Translations under genes and position numbers: made by a program | Assembly (NCBI RefSeq): GCF_005887115.1 | Contig: NZ_PNCJ01000036.1 | Coordinates: 36,697 to 100,696 of the forward strand | Direction of reading: 5' to 3' | From: Pseudoalteromonas rubra | GTDB lineage: Bacteria; Pseudomonadota; Gammaproteobacteria; Enterobacterales; Alteromonadaceae | Length of the DNA: 64,000 nt | Notes under the pieces: model-generated | What the model was told of the DNA's origin: nothing | Databases searched by the model: none | Seen by the model: the letters and a program-made list of their open reading frames with translations, nothing else | Part shown: one piece after another, positions 25,227-34,273 of the stretch | Position numbering within the stretch: position 1 is the stretch's first letter | Layout of the letters: each line of letters opens with the position of its first letter

Positions 25227-27209
25227 CTAATCCTTTATCAGCGCCAAGACTTCCTCGATAAAGGGACTCGGATCCTCAGGCACTAATAGGCAAGTTTGTA
25301 ATCTGGCGCGTGTCAAAGCAACGTAGAACAAGCGACGTTCCTCTGCATCCGGGTAAGGTTCAGGCTCAGGCAGAAGCGCTTCTGTGATAGCCGCATTGTG
25401 TGCTTTGGCAGGCACACTGCCATCATGCAAACCGAGTAGAATACTGAAGTCCGCTTCCTTTCCCTTGGCACCGTGAAACGTCAGCGCAGTTACCCGGGCT
25501 CTGGGGCAACGCTGAGCGAGGCTCGCAATCACCTCAGAGGATGGCAAAAACTTATGATTACGTGCCAGTATAAGCACGTTACACGGTTCTGCGGTCAGGC
25601 TTAAAAAGGCTTCTATTGTCGTACTGAGCGCGTCATTTCCATCCGGGCGCGCTACCAGCGCTGGACATGTCGCCACATTACTGGCATTAACCCTTTTGAC
25701 TAATTGGTTGGGGTTTTGACAAACAAATTCACTGGCAATATCCAGCAACTGTTGGGGATAACGAAAAGTCATGTCCAGCTGTTGGATAGTGGCCTGCCCA
25801 AAGTGATCAGCAAAGTGAGTGGTCATCGACAGATCCCCTCCACTGAAGCGATAGATCGCCTGCCAATCGTCCCCCACAGCAAACAAAGCATTTTTGTCGT
25901 TTTGTGCAAGCAAGGCTTTGATGAGCATAGCTCTAAGGGGAGATATATCCTGGAATTCATCAACCAATACATAATGCCAGGGGCTACAAAACTGACCGCT
26001 GCGCACATAATCGATCGCGCGCGTTACCATATCGTCAAAGTCGATACACTGCTCTTTTTGCAAATAAAGCTGATAGTCCGCCAGTACGGGCCTGAAACAG
26101 GCTGTCCAGAGCGCAAATTCATAACTCAATGTCTGTGCTTTACCCAAAAACAAAGCCTGCTTATAAAAGCTAAGCGCTTCAGAAAACTGTTTAATGAGTT
26201 TTTTTGCAGCTCGACTATCCAAATCGGGCTTCTGAGTTTTTTGCGGAGCAGAAAACTCGTTTTTTAGTAGATCTATTAAGTCCCTTTGATACTGAGGGTC
26301 CTGGCATAAAGATGCCAAAGTATCGGCAATAAACCGCTCTCTCGCACCCTCATTCAAACACAATGCAGACAGTTTCGGTTTATGCCCCTCAACTTGTGCA
26401 ATAATCCCTAACCCAAGGCTATGAAAAGTGGCGCATTCTACCGCTACCTTGCTATCTTTGAGCCTTTGTTGCATCTCATCAGCGGCTTCTTTTCCGTAGG
26501 CTAACATCAATACTTGCTCAGCCTGAGCCTGCTCTGAATAAAGCAGATAGGCCGCTTTTGCCACCATCACACTGGTTTTCCCAGTGCCGGCTCCGGCTAA
26601 CAGTAGCTGGCGTTCATCCTGGACAACACATGCACGACGCTGAGACTGCGTCATCGGGTGGCCACACACAGTGTCAAAGAAGGCTTCATAGCGAGATAAC
26701 TGTGCCTGTACAAACGCCTCTCTGAATTGAGCGAGATCTTCTTCTTGCCAACTATGCAGCTCACTGACGGTACACTGAGCTTGTACAAGTACCTTGCTCA
26801 TCTGAGCTTGGCTTTTCCAGCCACTCCAGCGCTTTGCTAATTCGGCAATCACAAGGCGGATTGCCGCCCAGTGACGCACGGAGAGGTAACGATGTTGCAG
26901 GAGCTGTTCTATTGTCCTGACCGACGAAAGCAGGCGTGCTTTATGGGTATTTATCCAGAATCGCTCGAGATGATGTTGCAACTGCGGGTGTGAACGTCCT
27001 CGTAGACGAAGTTTTAAGACTGTATCCTGTTGATAACACTCAATACGGGCCCCAAGCCAGTCTGTTACGAGTAAAGGAGGGCGAGACTGTTCAGCCCAGC
27101 TAAGTAACACAGTGTCGCCTGAGCGCTGAACGCTTATCCCCTGCGGTCCCACCTCAACGGATTTGGTGCTATGAAATACTCTTGAAATAAAATGAGCAGG
27201 AAAAAGCAT
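25227..27209 (-). CDS. helD: UvrD/Rep-family DNA helicase IV
   Basis: 660 residues from ATG 27209; a TTG at 27248 would add 13 residues, and neither start has a good ribosome-binding site. Superfamily 1A 3'-5' helicase: Walker A GAGTGKTSV (near 205), motif II DEFQDIS, motif III GDDWQAIYRF, motif IV FRYPQQLLD and motifs V/VI TFHGAKGKEAD and YVALTRAR. The about 200-residue N-terminal extension before the Walker A matches HelD rather than UvrD or Rep. A gap of 118 bp separates its start from the tRNA-Leu pair upstream. Confidence 0.9.
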   Translation of the reverse strand: MLFPAHFISRVFHSTKSVEVGPQGISVQRSGDTVLLSWAEQSRPPLLVTDWLGARIECYQQDTVLKLRLRGRSHPQLQHHLERFWINTHKARLLSSVRTIEQLLQHRYLSVRHWAAIRLVIAELAKRWSGWKSQAQMSKVLVQAQCTVSELHSWQEEDLAQFREAFVQAQLSRYEAFFDTVCGHPMTQSQRRACVVQDERQLLLAGAGTGKTSVMVAKAAYLLYSEQAQAEQVLMLAYGKEAADEMQQRLKDSKVAVECATFHSLGLGIIAQVEGHKPKLSALCLNEGARERFIADTLASLCQDPQYQRDLIDLLKNEFSAPQKTQKPDLDSRAAKKLIKQFSEALSFYKQALFLGKAQTLSYEFALWTACFRPVLADYQLYLQKEQCIDFDDMVTRAIDYVRSGQFCSPWHYVLVDEFQDISPLRAMLIKALLAQNDKNALFAVGDDWQAIYRFSGGDLSMTTHFADHFGQATIQQLDMTFRYPQQLLDIASEFVCQNPNQLVKRVNASNVATCPALVARPDGNDALSTTIEAFLSLTAEPCNVLILARNHKFLPSSEVIASLAQRCPRARVTALTFHGAKGKEADFSILLGLHDGSVPAKAHNAAITEALLPEPEPYPDAEERRLFYVALTRARLQTCLLVPEDPSPFIEEVLALIKD

Positions 27210-27327
27210 AAAGAAATATACAGGCCAGTTTCTTTTAGTGTAACTCAATGTAGCGGCAATAGTGCAGCTAAGTGATTTAAATTTGGAAACTTTTGGGAAG
27301 TGATTATTTAGATGTAGGACAACCGAT

Positions 27328-27413
27328 TGGTGCGAATGGGGGGACTTGAACCCCCACGAGCTATGCTCACCACCCCCTCAAGATGGCGTGTCTACCAATT
27401 CCACCACATTCGC
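27328..27413 (-). tRNA. tRNA-Leu (GAG), distal copy
   Basis: 86 nt class II tRNA; anticodon GAG in the TTGAGGG loop closed by CCATC/GGTGG, long variable arm, T-arm GGGGGTTCAAGTCCCCC, encoded CCA. Acceptor GCGAATG differs at two paired positions from the upstream copy (ATTCGC versus GTTCGC end), so pairing is kept. Confidence 0.96.
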
Positions 27414-27495
27414 AATTCGGTGTAATGCATCTGTACATGAAGTACAAGGATTCTCATTTTAACGAGAGAGACAGTGCATCTCTGGCTCTAAAGTT

Positions 27496-27581
27496 TGGTG
27501 CGAACGGGGGGACTTGAACCCCCACGAGCTATGCTCACCACCCCCTCAAGATGGCGTGTCTACCAATTCCACCACGTTCGC
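27496..27581 (-). tRNA. tRNA-Leu (GAG), proximal copy
   Basis: 86 nt, anticodon GAG, encoded CCA. It begins 9 bp after the secG stop codon, the position of leuU after secG in E. coli, so it is probably cut from the secG transcript. Confidence 0.96.
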
Positions 27582-27590
27582 TGAGAAATT

Positions 27591-27938
27591 TTAGTTTGGT
27601 ACGTCCGAGTTATTCTGAGACTCTTCTGAAGCGGGTACATCTTCGCTAGCAGGTGCGACTGTTGCCGCTGGTGCTTCCAGATTTTCCCATTGATCAGCCT
27701 GCTTAATTTGGCTTGCTGTCATGCTCCCCAAGACAATACTTAGTACAAAGAATACTGTTGCAAGTATTGTTGTTGTCTTAGTCATAAAGTTACCAGCACC
27801 TGATGACCCGAACACGGTTGCCGATGCGCCAGCGCCGAATGAAGAGCCCATATCTGCGCCTTTACCTTGCTGGATCAAGATCATGCCGATCAATGACAGC
27901 GAGACAACCAAATAAATAACCAAAAGAATCTCGTACAT
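27591..27938 (-). CDS. secG: Preprotein translocase subunit SecG
   Basis: 115 residues. Accessory subunit of the SecYEG channel. Two membrane helices (about 3-22 and 54-74) flank the conserved cytoplasmic loop LIQQGKGADMGSSFGAGASATVFGSSG; the C-terminus is acidic and rich in Ala, Pro and Glu (ASEDVPASEESQN). Four bases after tpiA and directly upstream of two tRNA-Leu genes. Confidence 0.97.
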   Translation of the reverse strand: MYEILLVIYLVVSLSLIGMILIQQGKGADMGSSFGAGASATVFGSSGAGNFMTKTTTILATVFFVLSIVLGSMTASQIKQADQWENLEAPAATVAPASEDVPASEESQNNSDVPN

Positions 27939-27942
27939 TTAC

Positions 27943-28686
27943 TTATCCCTTTGCACTTTCGCAGATAGCCTTGAAGCTTTGAGGTTTGAGACTTGCTCCG
28001 CCTATTAGGCCACCATCAATATCTGCTTGTGCGAATAATAATTCACTGTTACTTTCATTAACACTGCCGCCATAAAGAATGCGTAGCGCCTCTGCAACCT
28101 GTTCATCATAACTGCGTAACAAGTCGCGAATATACTTATGTGTTTCCTGAGCTTGTTCTGGTGTGGCTGTTAAACCGGTACCTATAGCCCAGACTGGCTC
28201 GTATGCTACCACAGAATTAACCAGTGATGCTATGCCTAATTTTTCAATTACAGACTCAAGCTGTTGTTTAACAACTTCTTCTGTCTTGCCTTCTGTTCTC
28301 TGCTCTTGGGTTTCACCAATACACAGAATAGGTGTCAGGCCGCTCTTTTGCGCTTGAGCAAATTTGTTAGCGATGTCTTCATTTGACTCACCATAAATGC
28401 TGCGCCTTTCTGAATGGCCAACCAAGGTATAGTTTGCTCCCAGAGATTTGACTAGGGAAGCTTGTATTTCACCCGTGTAGGCACCAGCATCGAATTCTGA
28501 CACAGTTTGTGTGCCGCACTCTAAGCCCGCTGAGATTGCTTCAGAAAGCAGAACTGCCGGAGGGAAAATTAATACCTCACGTTGTTCGCCTGTGACTTGC
28601 GCATTCACCGCTGCAATTTCTTTTACCAGCTCTGGCGAGCCGTTCATTTTCCAGTTGCCAGCGACGATTGGCTTTCTCTGTCCCAT
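27943..28686 (-). CDS. tpiA: Triosephosphate isomerase
   Basis: 247 residues. Interconverts dihydroxyacetone phosphate and glyceraldehyde 3-phosphate. Catalytic Lys in GNWKMNG (residues 10-16), His in VGHSERR (near 94) and Glu in AYEPVWAIGTG (near 166); phosphate loop YGGSVNESN near 210. Sits between glmM and secG; in E. coli tpiA is elsewhere, whereas this glmM-tpiA-secG order is common in Alteromonadales and Vibrionales (from memory). Confidence 0.98.
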   Translation of the reverse strand: MGQRKPIVAGNWKMNGSPELVKEIAAVNAQVTGEQREVLIFPPAVLLSEAISAGLECGTQTVSEFDAGAYTGEIQASLVKSLGANYTLVGHSERRSIYGESNEDIANKFAQAQKSGLTPILCIGETQEQRTEGKTEEVVKQQLESVIEKLGIASLVNSVVAYEPVWAIGTGLTATPEQAQETHKYIRDLLRSYDEQVAEALRILYGGSVNESNSELLFAQADIDGGLIGGASLKPQSFKAICESAKG

Positions 28687-28765
28687 GTATTACTCCGTGT
28701 CAGAAAGCGGGTGAGATACTAACGTCACTCACCCTAAGTTACAAGAAAAAATTGTGGTTTTTTGT

Positions 28766-30106
28766 TTAGTTGCTCACAGATTCAACGACTTGAGCAATTT
28801 TGGTCGCAAAGTCAATAACTTGCTTTTCTTGTTCTGCCTCGACCATGACGCGGACAACCGGCTCTGTACCCGATTTCCTCAGTAACACGCGACCCTTATC
28901 GCCCAGGTCGGATTCAACGTCTCTTACCGCTTGCTGCACAGCTTCTGCTGAGACAGGGTCGGTGCCTTTGGCATACCGTACGTTGATCATTTTCATTGGG
29001 TATTTTACAAACCCGGCTCCCAAGTCTTTGAGCGTCTGATTTTGCGCAACCATTGCAGCTAGTACCTGAAGACTCGACACGATACCATCCCCAGTAGGAA
29101 TAAGATCGAGATTGAGTACGTGACCAGAGCTCTCACCACCGATTGTCCAGCCGTGCTCCTGAAGCTTGCTTAGTACATAGCGGTCACCAACTTTACTGCG
29201 CTCAAAGGGGATCCCTTTCTCTTTAAGGGCATTTTCTAGACCCATATTAGACATCACAGTGCCCACCACACCGCCTTTCAATTGTCCACTTCGCTGTGCC
29301 TGGGCTGCAATGATATAAACAATGTCATCGCCATCAAATACACGGCCATTATGATCTACCATCATAACGCGGTCACCATCGCCATCATAGGCGATTCCGA
29401 CGTCGGCTTGGTGCTCCAATACATGGCGTTTTAGTGCATCAACATGCGTTGCACCGCACTTTTCGTTGATGTTCACACCATTTGGTTCACAAGCCGTGCA
29501 AATAACCTCTGCCCCCAGTTCACGCATTACAGCTGGAGCGATGTGGTAAGTGGCACCATTGGCACAGTCCAAGACAATCTTGAGCCCCTCTAGAGACAAC
29601 TCATTAGGGAATTGTCCTTTACAGAATTCAATGTAGCGGCCATCAGCGTTTTCGAGACGTCTTGCTTTACCCAGCTTATCTGAAGCGACACAAGTCATCG
29701 GCTCGTCAAGCATGGCTTCGATTTCCAGCTCAACCTCGTCCGGAAGTTTCTTCCCATCACCACCGAAAAATTTAATACCATTGTCGTGATAAGGGTTATG
29801 AGATGCACTAATCACAATCCCAGCTTCAGCACGAAAAGTCTGTGATAAATAGGCTACGGCAGGTGTTGGCATAGGGCCCAGCAAAACGACGTTGATACCC
29901 GCAGCAATTAGACCAGCTTCCAGAGAAGTTTCTAATAAATATCCAGAAATACGCGTGTCTTTTCCTATGATCACTTTTTTAGTGCCAGACTTGGACAATA
30001 CTTTACCGGCTGCCCAGCCTAATTTTAGTGCAAATTCAGGTGTGATTGGAAACTCTCCAACCAAACCTCGTACACCGTCGGTACCGAAATATTTTCTTGT
30101 TGTCAT
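28766..30106 (-). CDS. glmM: Phosphoglucosamine mutase
   Basis: 446 residues. Converts glucosamine-6-phosphate to glucosamine-1-phosphate for UDP-GlcNAc, hence peptidoglycan and LPS. Phosphoserine loop ISASHNPYHDNGIKFFG (near 100), metal loop YDGDGDRVMMVD (near 240), sugar-binding GGESSGH (near 325) and phosphate-binding RKSGTEPVVRVM (near 410). Its ATG overlaps the folP stop codon by four bases (ATGA). Confidence 0.98.
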   Translation of the reverse strand: MTTRKYFGTDGVRGLVGEFPITPEFALKLGWAAGKVLSKSGTKKVIIGKDTRISGYLLETSLEAGLIAAGINVVLLGPMPTPAVAYLSQTFRAEAGIVISASHNPYHDNGIKFFGGDGKKLPDEVELEIEAMLDEPMTCVASDKLGKARRLENADGRYIEFCKGQFPNELSLEGLKIVLDCANGATYHIAPAVMRELGAEVICTACEPNGVNINEKCGATHVDALKRHVLEHQADVGIAYDGDGDRVMMVDHNGRVFDGDDIVYIIAAQAQRSGQLKGGVVGTVMSNMGLENALKEKGIPFERSKVGDRYVLSKLQEHGWTIGGESSGHVLNLDLIPTGDGIVSSLQVLAAMVAQNQTLKDLGAGFVKYPMKMINVRYAKGTDPVSAEAVQQAVRDVESDLGDKGRVLLRKSGTEPVVRVMVEAEQEKQVIDFATKIAQVVESVSN

Positions 30107-30948
30107 TCATTTACTCCATGCGTTGCTGCGCGCCAAACCCGCAGCACATCATTGGTTTCTTTTACATCATGAACACGTATGATCTGCGCCCCCTGTTGAG
30201 CACACAACAGTGCTCCACTGAGGCTTGCAGCCAGGCGCTCATCTGTATCCCGATTAAGTAGTTTGCCAAACATAGATTTCCGAGATAGTCCGGCCAGAAC
30301 AGGAAGTTCTAGTTCAGCAAAATATGATAACTGCCCCAACAGCGAAAAGTTGTGCTCCAGCGTTTTCCCAAAACCAAAGCCTGGATCAATAATAAGACGA
30401 TCACGTGCTACACCAGCGTCAACACAGCTAGCAATACGTGACTCAAAAAAATCGCGAATATCCGTAAACAGATCCTGATAGGTTGGGTCGATTTGCATTG
30501 TCCTGGGTTGACCCTGCATATGCATCAGACAAACAGCAACATTGTCATATCGAGCTGCAATCTCAAGTGCACCAGGCGCTTGTAAAGCTCTGACATCGTT
30601 GATGATGTCTGCACCAGCGTCTATCGCTGCGGCCATCACCTCAGCTTTACTGGTATCAATTGAAATAGCGCAATCGGACTGCGTACGAAGGCCTTCGATC
30701 ACTGGGATAACCCGATCAAGCTCCTCCTCTAACGACACATCAGGCGCGCCCGGTCGTGTTGACTCACCACCAATATCCAGAATATCAGCGCCCTGCTCTA
30801 ATAAGGTTAGGCCATGATTGACAGCGCTGTCAGATTGAGAATACTTGCCACCATCTGAGAATGAATCAGGAGTTACGTTGACTATCCCCATTATCCGGGG
30901 CATCGTAAGATCGAGTCTACGACCACGAGGAAGTTTAAGCTGAAGCAT
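30103..30948 (-). CDS. folP: Dihydropteroate synthase
   Basis: 281 residues from ATG 30948 (MLQLKLPRGRRLDL); the frame extends to 30981 but the family start fits the shorter form. Condenses pABA with hydroxymethyl-dihydropterin diphosphate; target of sulfonamides. Motifs GIVNVTPDSFSDGG (about 20-33), GGESTRPGA (about 60), DIINDV (about 105) and DPGFGFGKTLEHN (about 190). Conserved order ftsH-folP-glmM. Confidence 0.97.
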   Translation of the reverse strand: MLQLKLPRGRRLDLTMPRIMGIVNVTPDSFSDGGKYSQSDSAVNHGLTLLEQGADILDIGGESTRPGAPDVSLEEELDRVIPVIEGLRTQSDCAISIDTSKAEVMAAAIDAGADIINDVRALQAPGALEIAARYDNVAVCLMHMQGQPRTMQIDPTYQDLFTDIRDFFESRIASCVDAGVARDRLIIDPGFGFGKTLEHNFSLLGQLSYFAELELPVLAGLSRKSMFGKLLNRDTDERLAASLSGALLCAQQGAQIIRVHDVKETNDVLRVWRAATHGVNE

Positions 30949-31064
30949 AATTCGCCTGTTGAAATGCCTGTATATAAGCATATTTTTAAAAAAACTGCCA
31001 CATCAAGATAGTGAGCACTCGCGTTGGAGAGCCTAACTGACTTCATCTGAATGGCCGCTTACTC

Positions 31065-31169
31065 ATACCAATACACCTATTGTGATTACTCATAATACAG
31101 CCTGAAGGTACCAGCGGTGTACTAAGGTGTCCTCTAAAGCACTCAGCTTGCTTACGTGCGAGTTGGTAT
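31065..31169. repeat. Possible small mobile repeat (MITE/REP-like) between folP and ftsH
   Basis: A 105-bp stretch is bounded by ATACCAA (31065-31071) and TTGGTAT (31163-31169), an exact 7-bp inverted pair. ATACCAA also occurs near 22158. No coding frame. Termini are short, so this could be chance; whole-genome copy number would decide. Confidence 0.35.
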
Positions 31170-31190
31170 AAACTTGTTTTCTTAAAATAT

Positions 31191-31217
31191 AAAAAACCCC
31201 AGCTCTAGCCGGGGTTT
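31191..31217 (-). terminator. Rho-independent terminator of ftsH
   Basis: On the minus strand AAACCCC-GGCTAGAGCT-GGGGTTT followed by a T-rich run, 24 bp after the ftsH stop. It means folP has a separate promoter or depends on read-through. Confidence 0.85.
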
Positions 31218-31240
31218 CAGTTTGTTAATTCTAACTCAGG

Positions 31241-33175
31241 TTATGACTTGTCATCAAGCTCTGAACCCGGTGAAGATGCACTTTCGCGATTGTCATCGTC
31301 ACTGCTCGCGCTAGTCTGTTTATCTGTATTACCATTGTCTGTTGGCTTACGATCATGAGCATCTCTGGGTGGACGCACTTCTTTTCGTTCCATCAAGTCA
31401 TCAATCTGGCCTGCATCGATTGTTTCATACTTCATCAATGCATCTTTCATCGCGTGCAGGATATCCATATTGTCCTTAAGAATTTGCTCCGCTCTATCGT
31501 AATTGCGAGTTACAAAGTCCTTAATTTCAGCATCGATCAGCTTAGCCGTTTCATCAGATACACCAGCCATACGAGATGACCCGCCACCCATGAACATTTC
31601 ACCCTGTTCTTCCATGTACATTTGTGGACCCAACTTCGGACTCAAGCCCCATTGTGTTACCATCTTACGAGCAATATCTGTTGCTCGCTCAATATCATTG
31701 CTGGCACCGGTTGTTACTTTATCATCACCATAAATAATAGCTTCAGCAATACGACCGCCGTAAAGACTGGACAGCATAGACTCAAGATGTTCTTTTGAGT
31801 GGCTGACTCTATCCTGCTCAGGCAAATACATAGTGACGCCCAGCGCTCGACCACGCGGAATGATAGACACCTTGTAGACCGGATCATGTTCTGGTACCAG
31901 TCGACCTACAATAGCGTGACCCGCTTCATGGTAGGCAGTCATTTCTTTTTCTTTCTCAGACATAACCATAGACTTGCGCTCTGCACCCATCATGATTTTG
32001 TCTTTTGCCGCGTCAAACTCTGCCATGCTCACTTTACGTTTATTACCACGCGCAGCAAATAACGCAGCTTCATTAACCAGGTTTGCCAAGTCGGCGCCCG
32101 AGAAGCCAGGCGTACCGCGTGCAATGACGGATGCCTCAACATTTTCGTCAAGTGGTACTTTACGCATGTGAACGTTCAGGATTTGCTCCCGACCACGTAC
32201 ATCAGGTAACCCAACAACAACCTGTCGGTCGAAGCGTCCAGGACGAAGTAGCGCTGGATCAAGCACATCCGGACGGTTAGTGGCAGCAATTACAATAATA
32301 CCTTCATTACCTTCAAAGCCATCCATTTCTACGAGCATTTGGTTTAGAGTCTGTTCACGCTCATCGTGACCACCGCCCATACCGGCACCACGTTTACGAC
32401 CGACCGCATCGATTTCGTCGATGAAGATAATACAAGGAGCCGCTTTTTTAGCTTGATCAAACATATCACGTACACGTGACGCACCCACACCCACAAACAT
32501 TTCAACGAAGTCTGAACCGGAAATGGTAAAGAATGGAACTTTCGCTTCGCCAGCAACCGCTTTAGCGAGTAAGGTTTTACCGGTACCGGGAGGACCAACC
32601 ATCAACACGCCTTTCGGGATGTTACCACCTAGCTTCTGGAACTTAGATGGATCTCGTAAGAAGTCTACTAACTCAGTCACATCTTCTTTTGCCTCATCAC
32701 AGCCTGCAACGTCCGCAAATGTGGTTTTTACCTGATCCTCGCCCATTAGGCGGGCTTTACTTTTACCAAATGACATGGCGCCTTTGCCGCCGCCACCTTG
32801 CATCTGACGCATGAAGAATATCCATACACCAATAAGCAGAAGCATAGGGAACCAGGAGATAAAGATATTGGCCAGGAACGACTGCTCTTCTGGTGCAACG
32901 CCTTTAACGTTTACATCGTTCTTAAGTAAGTCGTTAATCAGATCATCGTCGTACAATGGCATAATAGTTTGGAAACGCTCACCATTGTTTTTGATTCCTG
33001 TAATTGTGCCAGCTGTCCGGTCGATGTTTACATCGCGGACGACACCGCTGCGCACTTCGTTCACAAACTGAGTGTAACTAGTCTGGCGATCTGCTTGTTC
33101 GCCACCATTGAAGCTCTGAAATACGGTCATTAGCACGACAGCTATTACCAGCCAGAGTATTAAGTTCTTCGCCAT
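31241..33175 (-). CDS. ftsH: ATP-dependent zinc metalloprotease FtsH
   Basis: 644 residues from ATG 33175 (MAKNLILWLVIAVVLM), the family start; a TTG three codons earlier opens the frame. Membrane-anchored AAA+ protease for quality control and for LpxC/sigma-32 turnover. Two membrane helices (about 5-23 and 105-125), Walker A GPPGTGKTLLA (near 190), Walker B IIFIDEIDAVG, SRH ATNRPDVLDPALLRPGRFD and zinc motif HEAGH (near 415). C-terminal tail is charged and low-complexity. Downstream of rlmE as in E. coli. Confidence 0.98.
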   Translation of the reverse strand: MAKNLILWLVIAVVLMTVFQSFNGGEQADRQTSYTQFVNEVRSGVVRDVNIDRTAGTITGIKNNGERFQTIMPLYDDDLINDLLKNDVNVKGVAPEEQSFLANIFISWFPMLLLIGVWIFFMRQMQGGGGKGAMSFGKSKARLMGEDQVKTTFADVAGCDEAKEDVTELVDFLRDPSKFQKLGGNIPKGVLMVGPPGTGKTLLAKAVAGEAKVPFFTISGSDFVEMFVGVGASRVRDMFDQAKKAAPCIIFIDEIDAVGRKRGAGMGGGHDEREQTLNQMLVEMDGFEGNEGIIVIAATNRPDVLDPALLRPGRFDRQVVVGLPDVRGREQILNVHMRKVPLDENVEASVIARGTPGFSGADLANLVNEAALFAARGNKRKVSMAEFDAAKDKIMMGAERKSMVMSEKEKEMTAYHEAGHAIVGRLVPEHDPVYKVSIIPRGRALGVTMYLPEQDRVSHSKEHLESMLSSLYGGRIAEAIIYGDDKVTTGASNDIERATDIARKMVTQWGLSPKLGPQMYMEEQGEMFMGGGSSRMAGVSDETAKLIDAEIKDFVTRNYDRAEQILKDNMDILHAMKDALMKYETIDAGQIDDLMERKEVRPPRDAHDRKPTDNGNTDKQTSASSDDDNRESASSPGSELDDKS

Positions 33176-33243
33176 ATCGCTCAAGGGGTTAACCTCTTGT
33201 ATCTAAAATAATTCAAATTCGTCTTAAAAGCGTTTCAACTGTA

Positions 33244-33873
33244 CTACAGTTTGTAGCCCGTCGCCACTATATATACTTCACGAGATCGTGGGCGTGACGC
33301 TTTTGGCTTGCGGATTTTAACCACTTTAAAGGCATTACGCACGTCCTGTACAAATTGATCAAAGCCTTCGCCCTGAAACACCTTGACGGCAAAAGCGCCG
33401 TTAGGTTTGAGTACTTGATGACACATGTCGAACGCCAACTCAACCAGGTACATACTGCCGGCCTGATCTATCACGGTGTTGCCGCTCATATTTGGCGCCA
33501 TGTCTGAACATACCACATCTATATTTTTGCCACCAATTCGGTCTAACAAAGCGTTTAAGACGGCTTCCTCACGAAAGTCGCCCTGAAGAAATGCAACGCC
33601 TGGTAAGGAATCCATCGGCAAAATATCACATGCGATCACTTCGCCATTATCACCTACTTGCTCTGCAAGATATTGTGACCAGCTTCCTGGTGCAGCCCCC
33701 AGGTCAACAACATGCATGCCCGGTCTAAACAATTTGTCTTTTTGTTGGATCTCCTCAAGTTTGAAGACAGCACGAGAGCGATAGCCCCGCTTTTGTGCCT
33801 CGTGAACATAAGGGTCTTCAACATGTTCTTTTAACCAGCGTTTGGAGCTCGCTGAGTGCTTTTTATTTGCCAT
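33244..33873 (-). CDS. rlmE: 23S rRNA 2'-O-methyltransferase (U2552)
   Basis: 209 residues. Methylates the ribose of U2552 in the 23S rRNA A-loop. SAM-binding motif VVDLGAAPGSWSQYL (about 58-72), catalytic K-D-K-E residues in GYRSRAVFKLEEI, VVCSDMAPN, AFAVKVFQGEG and SREVYIV. First gene of the leftward rlmE-ftsH-folP-glmM-tpiA-secG run and divergent from yhbY. Confidence 0.97.
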   Translation of the reverse strand: MANKKHSASSKRWLKEHVEDPYVHEAQKRGYRSRAVFKLEEIQQKDKLFRPGMHVVDLGAAPGSWSQYLAEQVGDNGEVIACDILPMDSLPGVAFLQGDFREEAVLNALLDRIGGKNIDVVCSDMAPNMSGNTVIDQAGSMYLVELAFDMCHQVLKPNGAFAVKVFQGEGFDQFVQDVRNAFKVVKIRKPKASRPRSREVYIVATGYKL

Positions 33874-33956
33874 ATTAACTGCAACTCATTAGTAATATTC
33901 TTTAGATGGCGTTAGAATAGCGGTAATTCAAGCCTTAATTAGTAAATTGTATCAAT

Positions 33957-34253
33957 ATGACATTATCAAATAAACAGAAGCAGTACCTAAAAGGGTTAGC
34001 ACACGACCTAAAACCTGTTGTTTTGCTCGGCGGTAACGGGCTGACAGAGGGGGTTCTGTTAGAGATTGAGCAATGTTTAGACATTCACGAGCTCATTAAA
34101 GTAAAAGTACCAACTAATGACCGTGAGACTAAGCAGCTTATCTTTGATGCCATTGTTCGTGAAACAGGCGCTCATAAAGTTCAGGTGATCGGGCACATCA
34201 TAGTGCTATATCGTCAAAGCGAAGACAAAAAAATTCAACTCCCTCGCCAGTAG
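33957..34253 (+). CDS. yhbY: YhbY-type CRM-domain RNA-binding protein
   Basis: 98 residues, a single CRM domain that associates with pre-50S ribosomal particles. N-terminal basic helix (SNKQKQYLKGLAHDLKPVVLLG), the GNGLTEGV GxxG loop (about 28-35) and LIKVKVPTNDRETKQ. Divergent from rlmE, an old linkage of two ribosome-assembly genes. Confidence 0.96.
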   Translation: MTLSNKQKQYLKGLAHDLKPVVLLGGNGLTEGVLLEIEQCLDIHELIKVKVPTNDRETKQLIFDAIVRETGAHKVQVIGHIIVLYRQSEDKKIQLPRQ

Positions 34254-34273
34254 TCTTCAGCCTGCAGGACCGA

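Noticed and set aside
30819..30832. TGACAGCGCTGTCA, a perfect LacI-type palindrome
   Set aside because: It lies inside the folP coding sequence and encodes conserved protein sequence, so it is probably coincidental.
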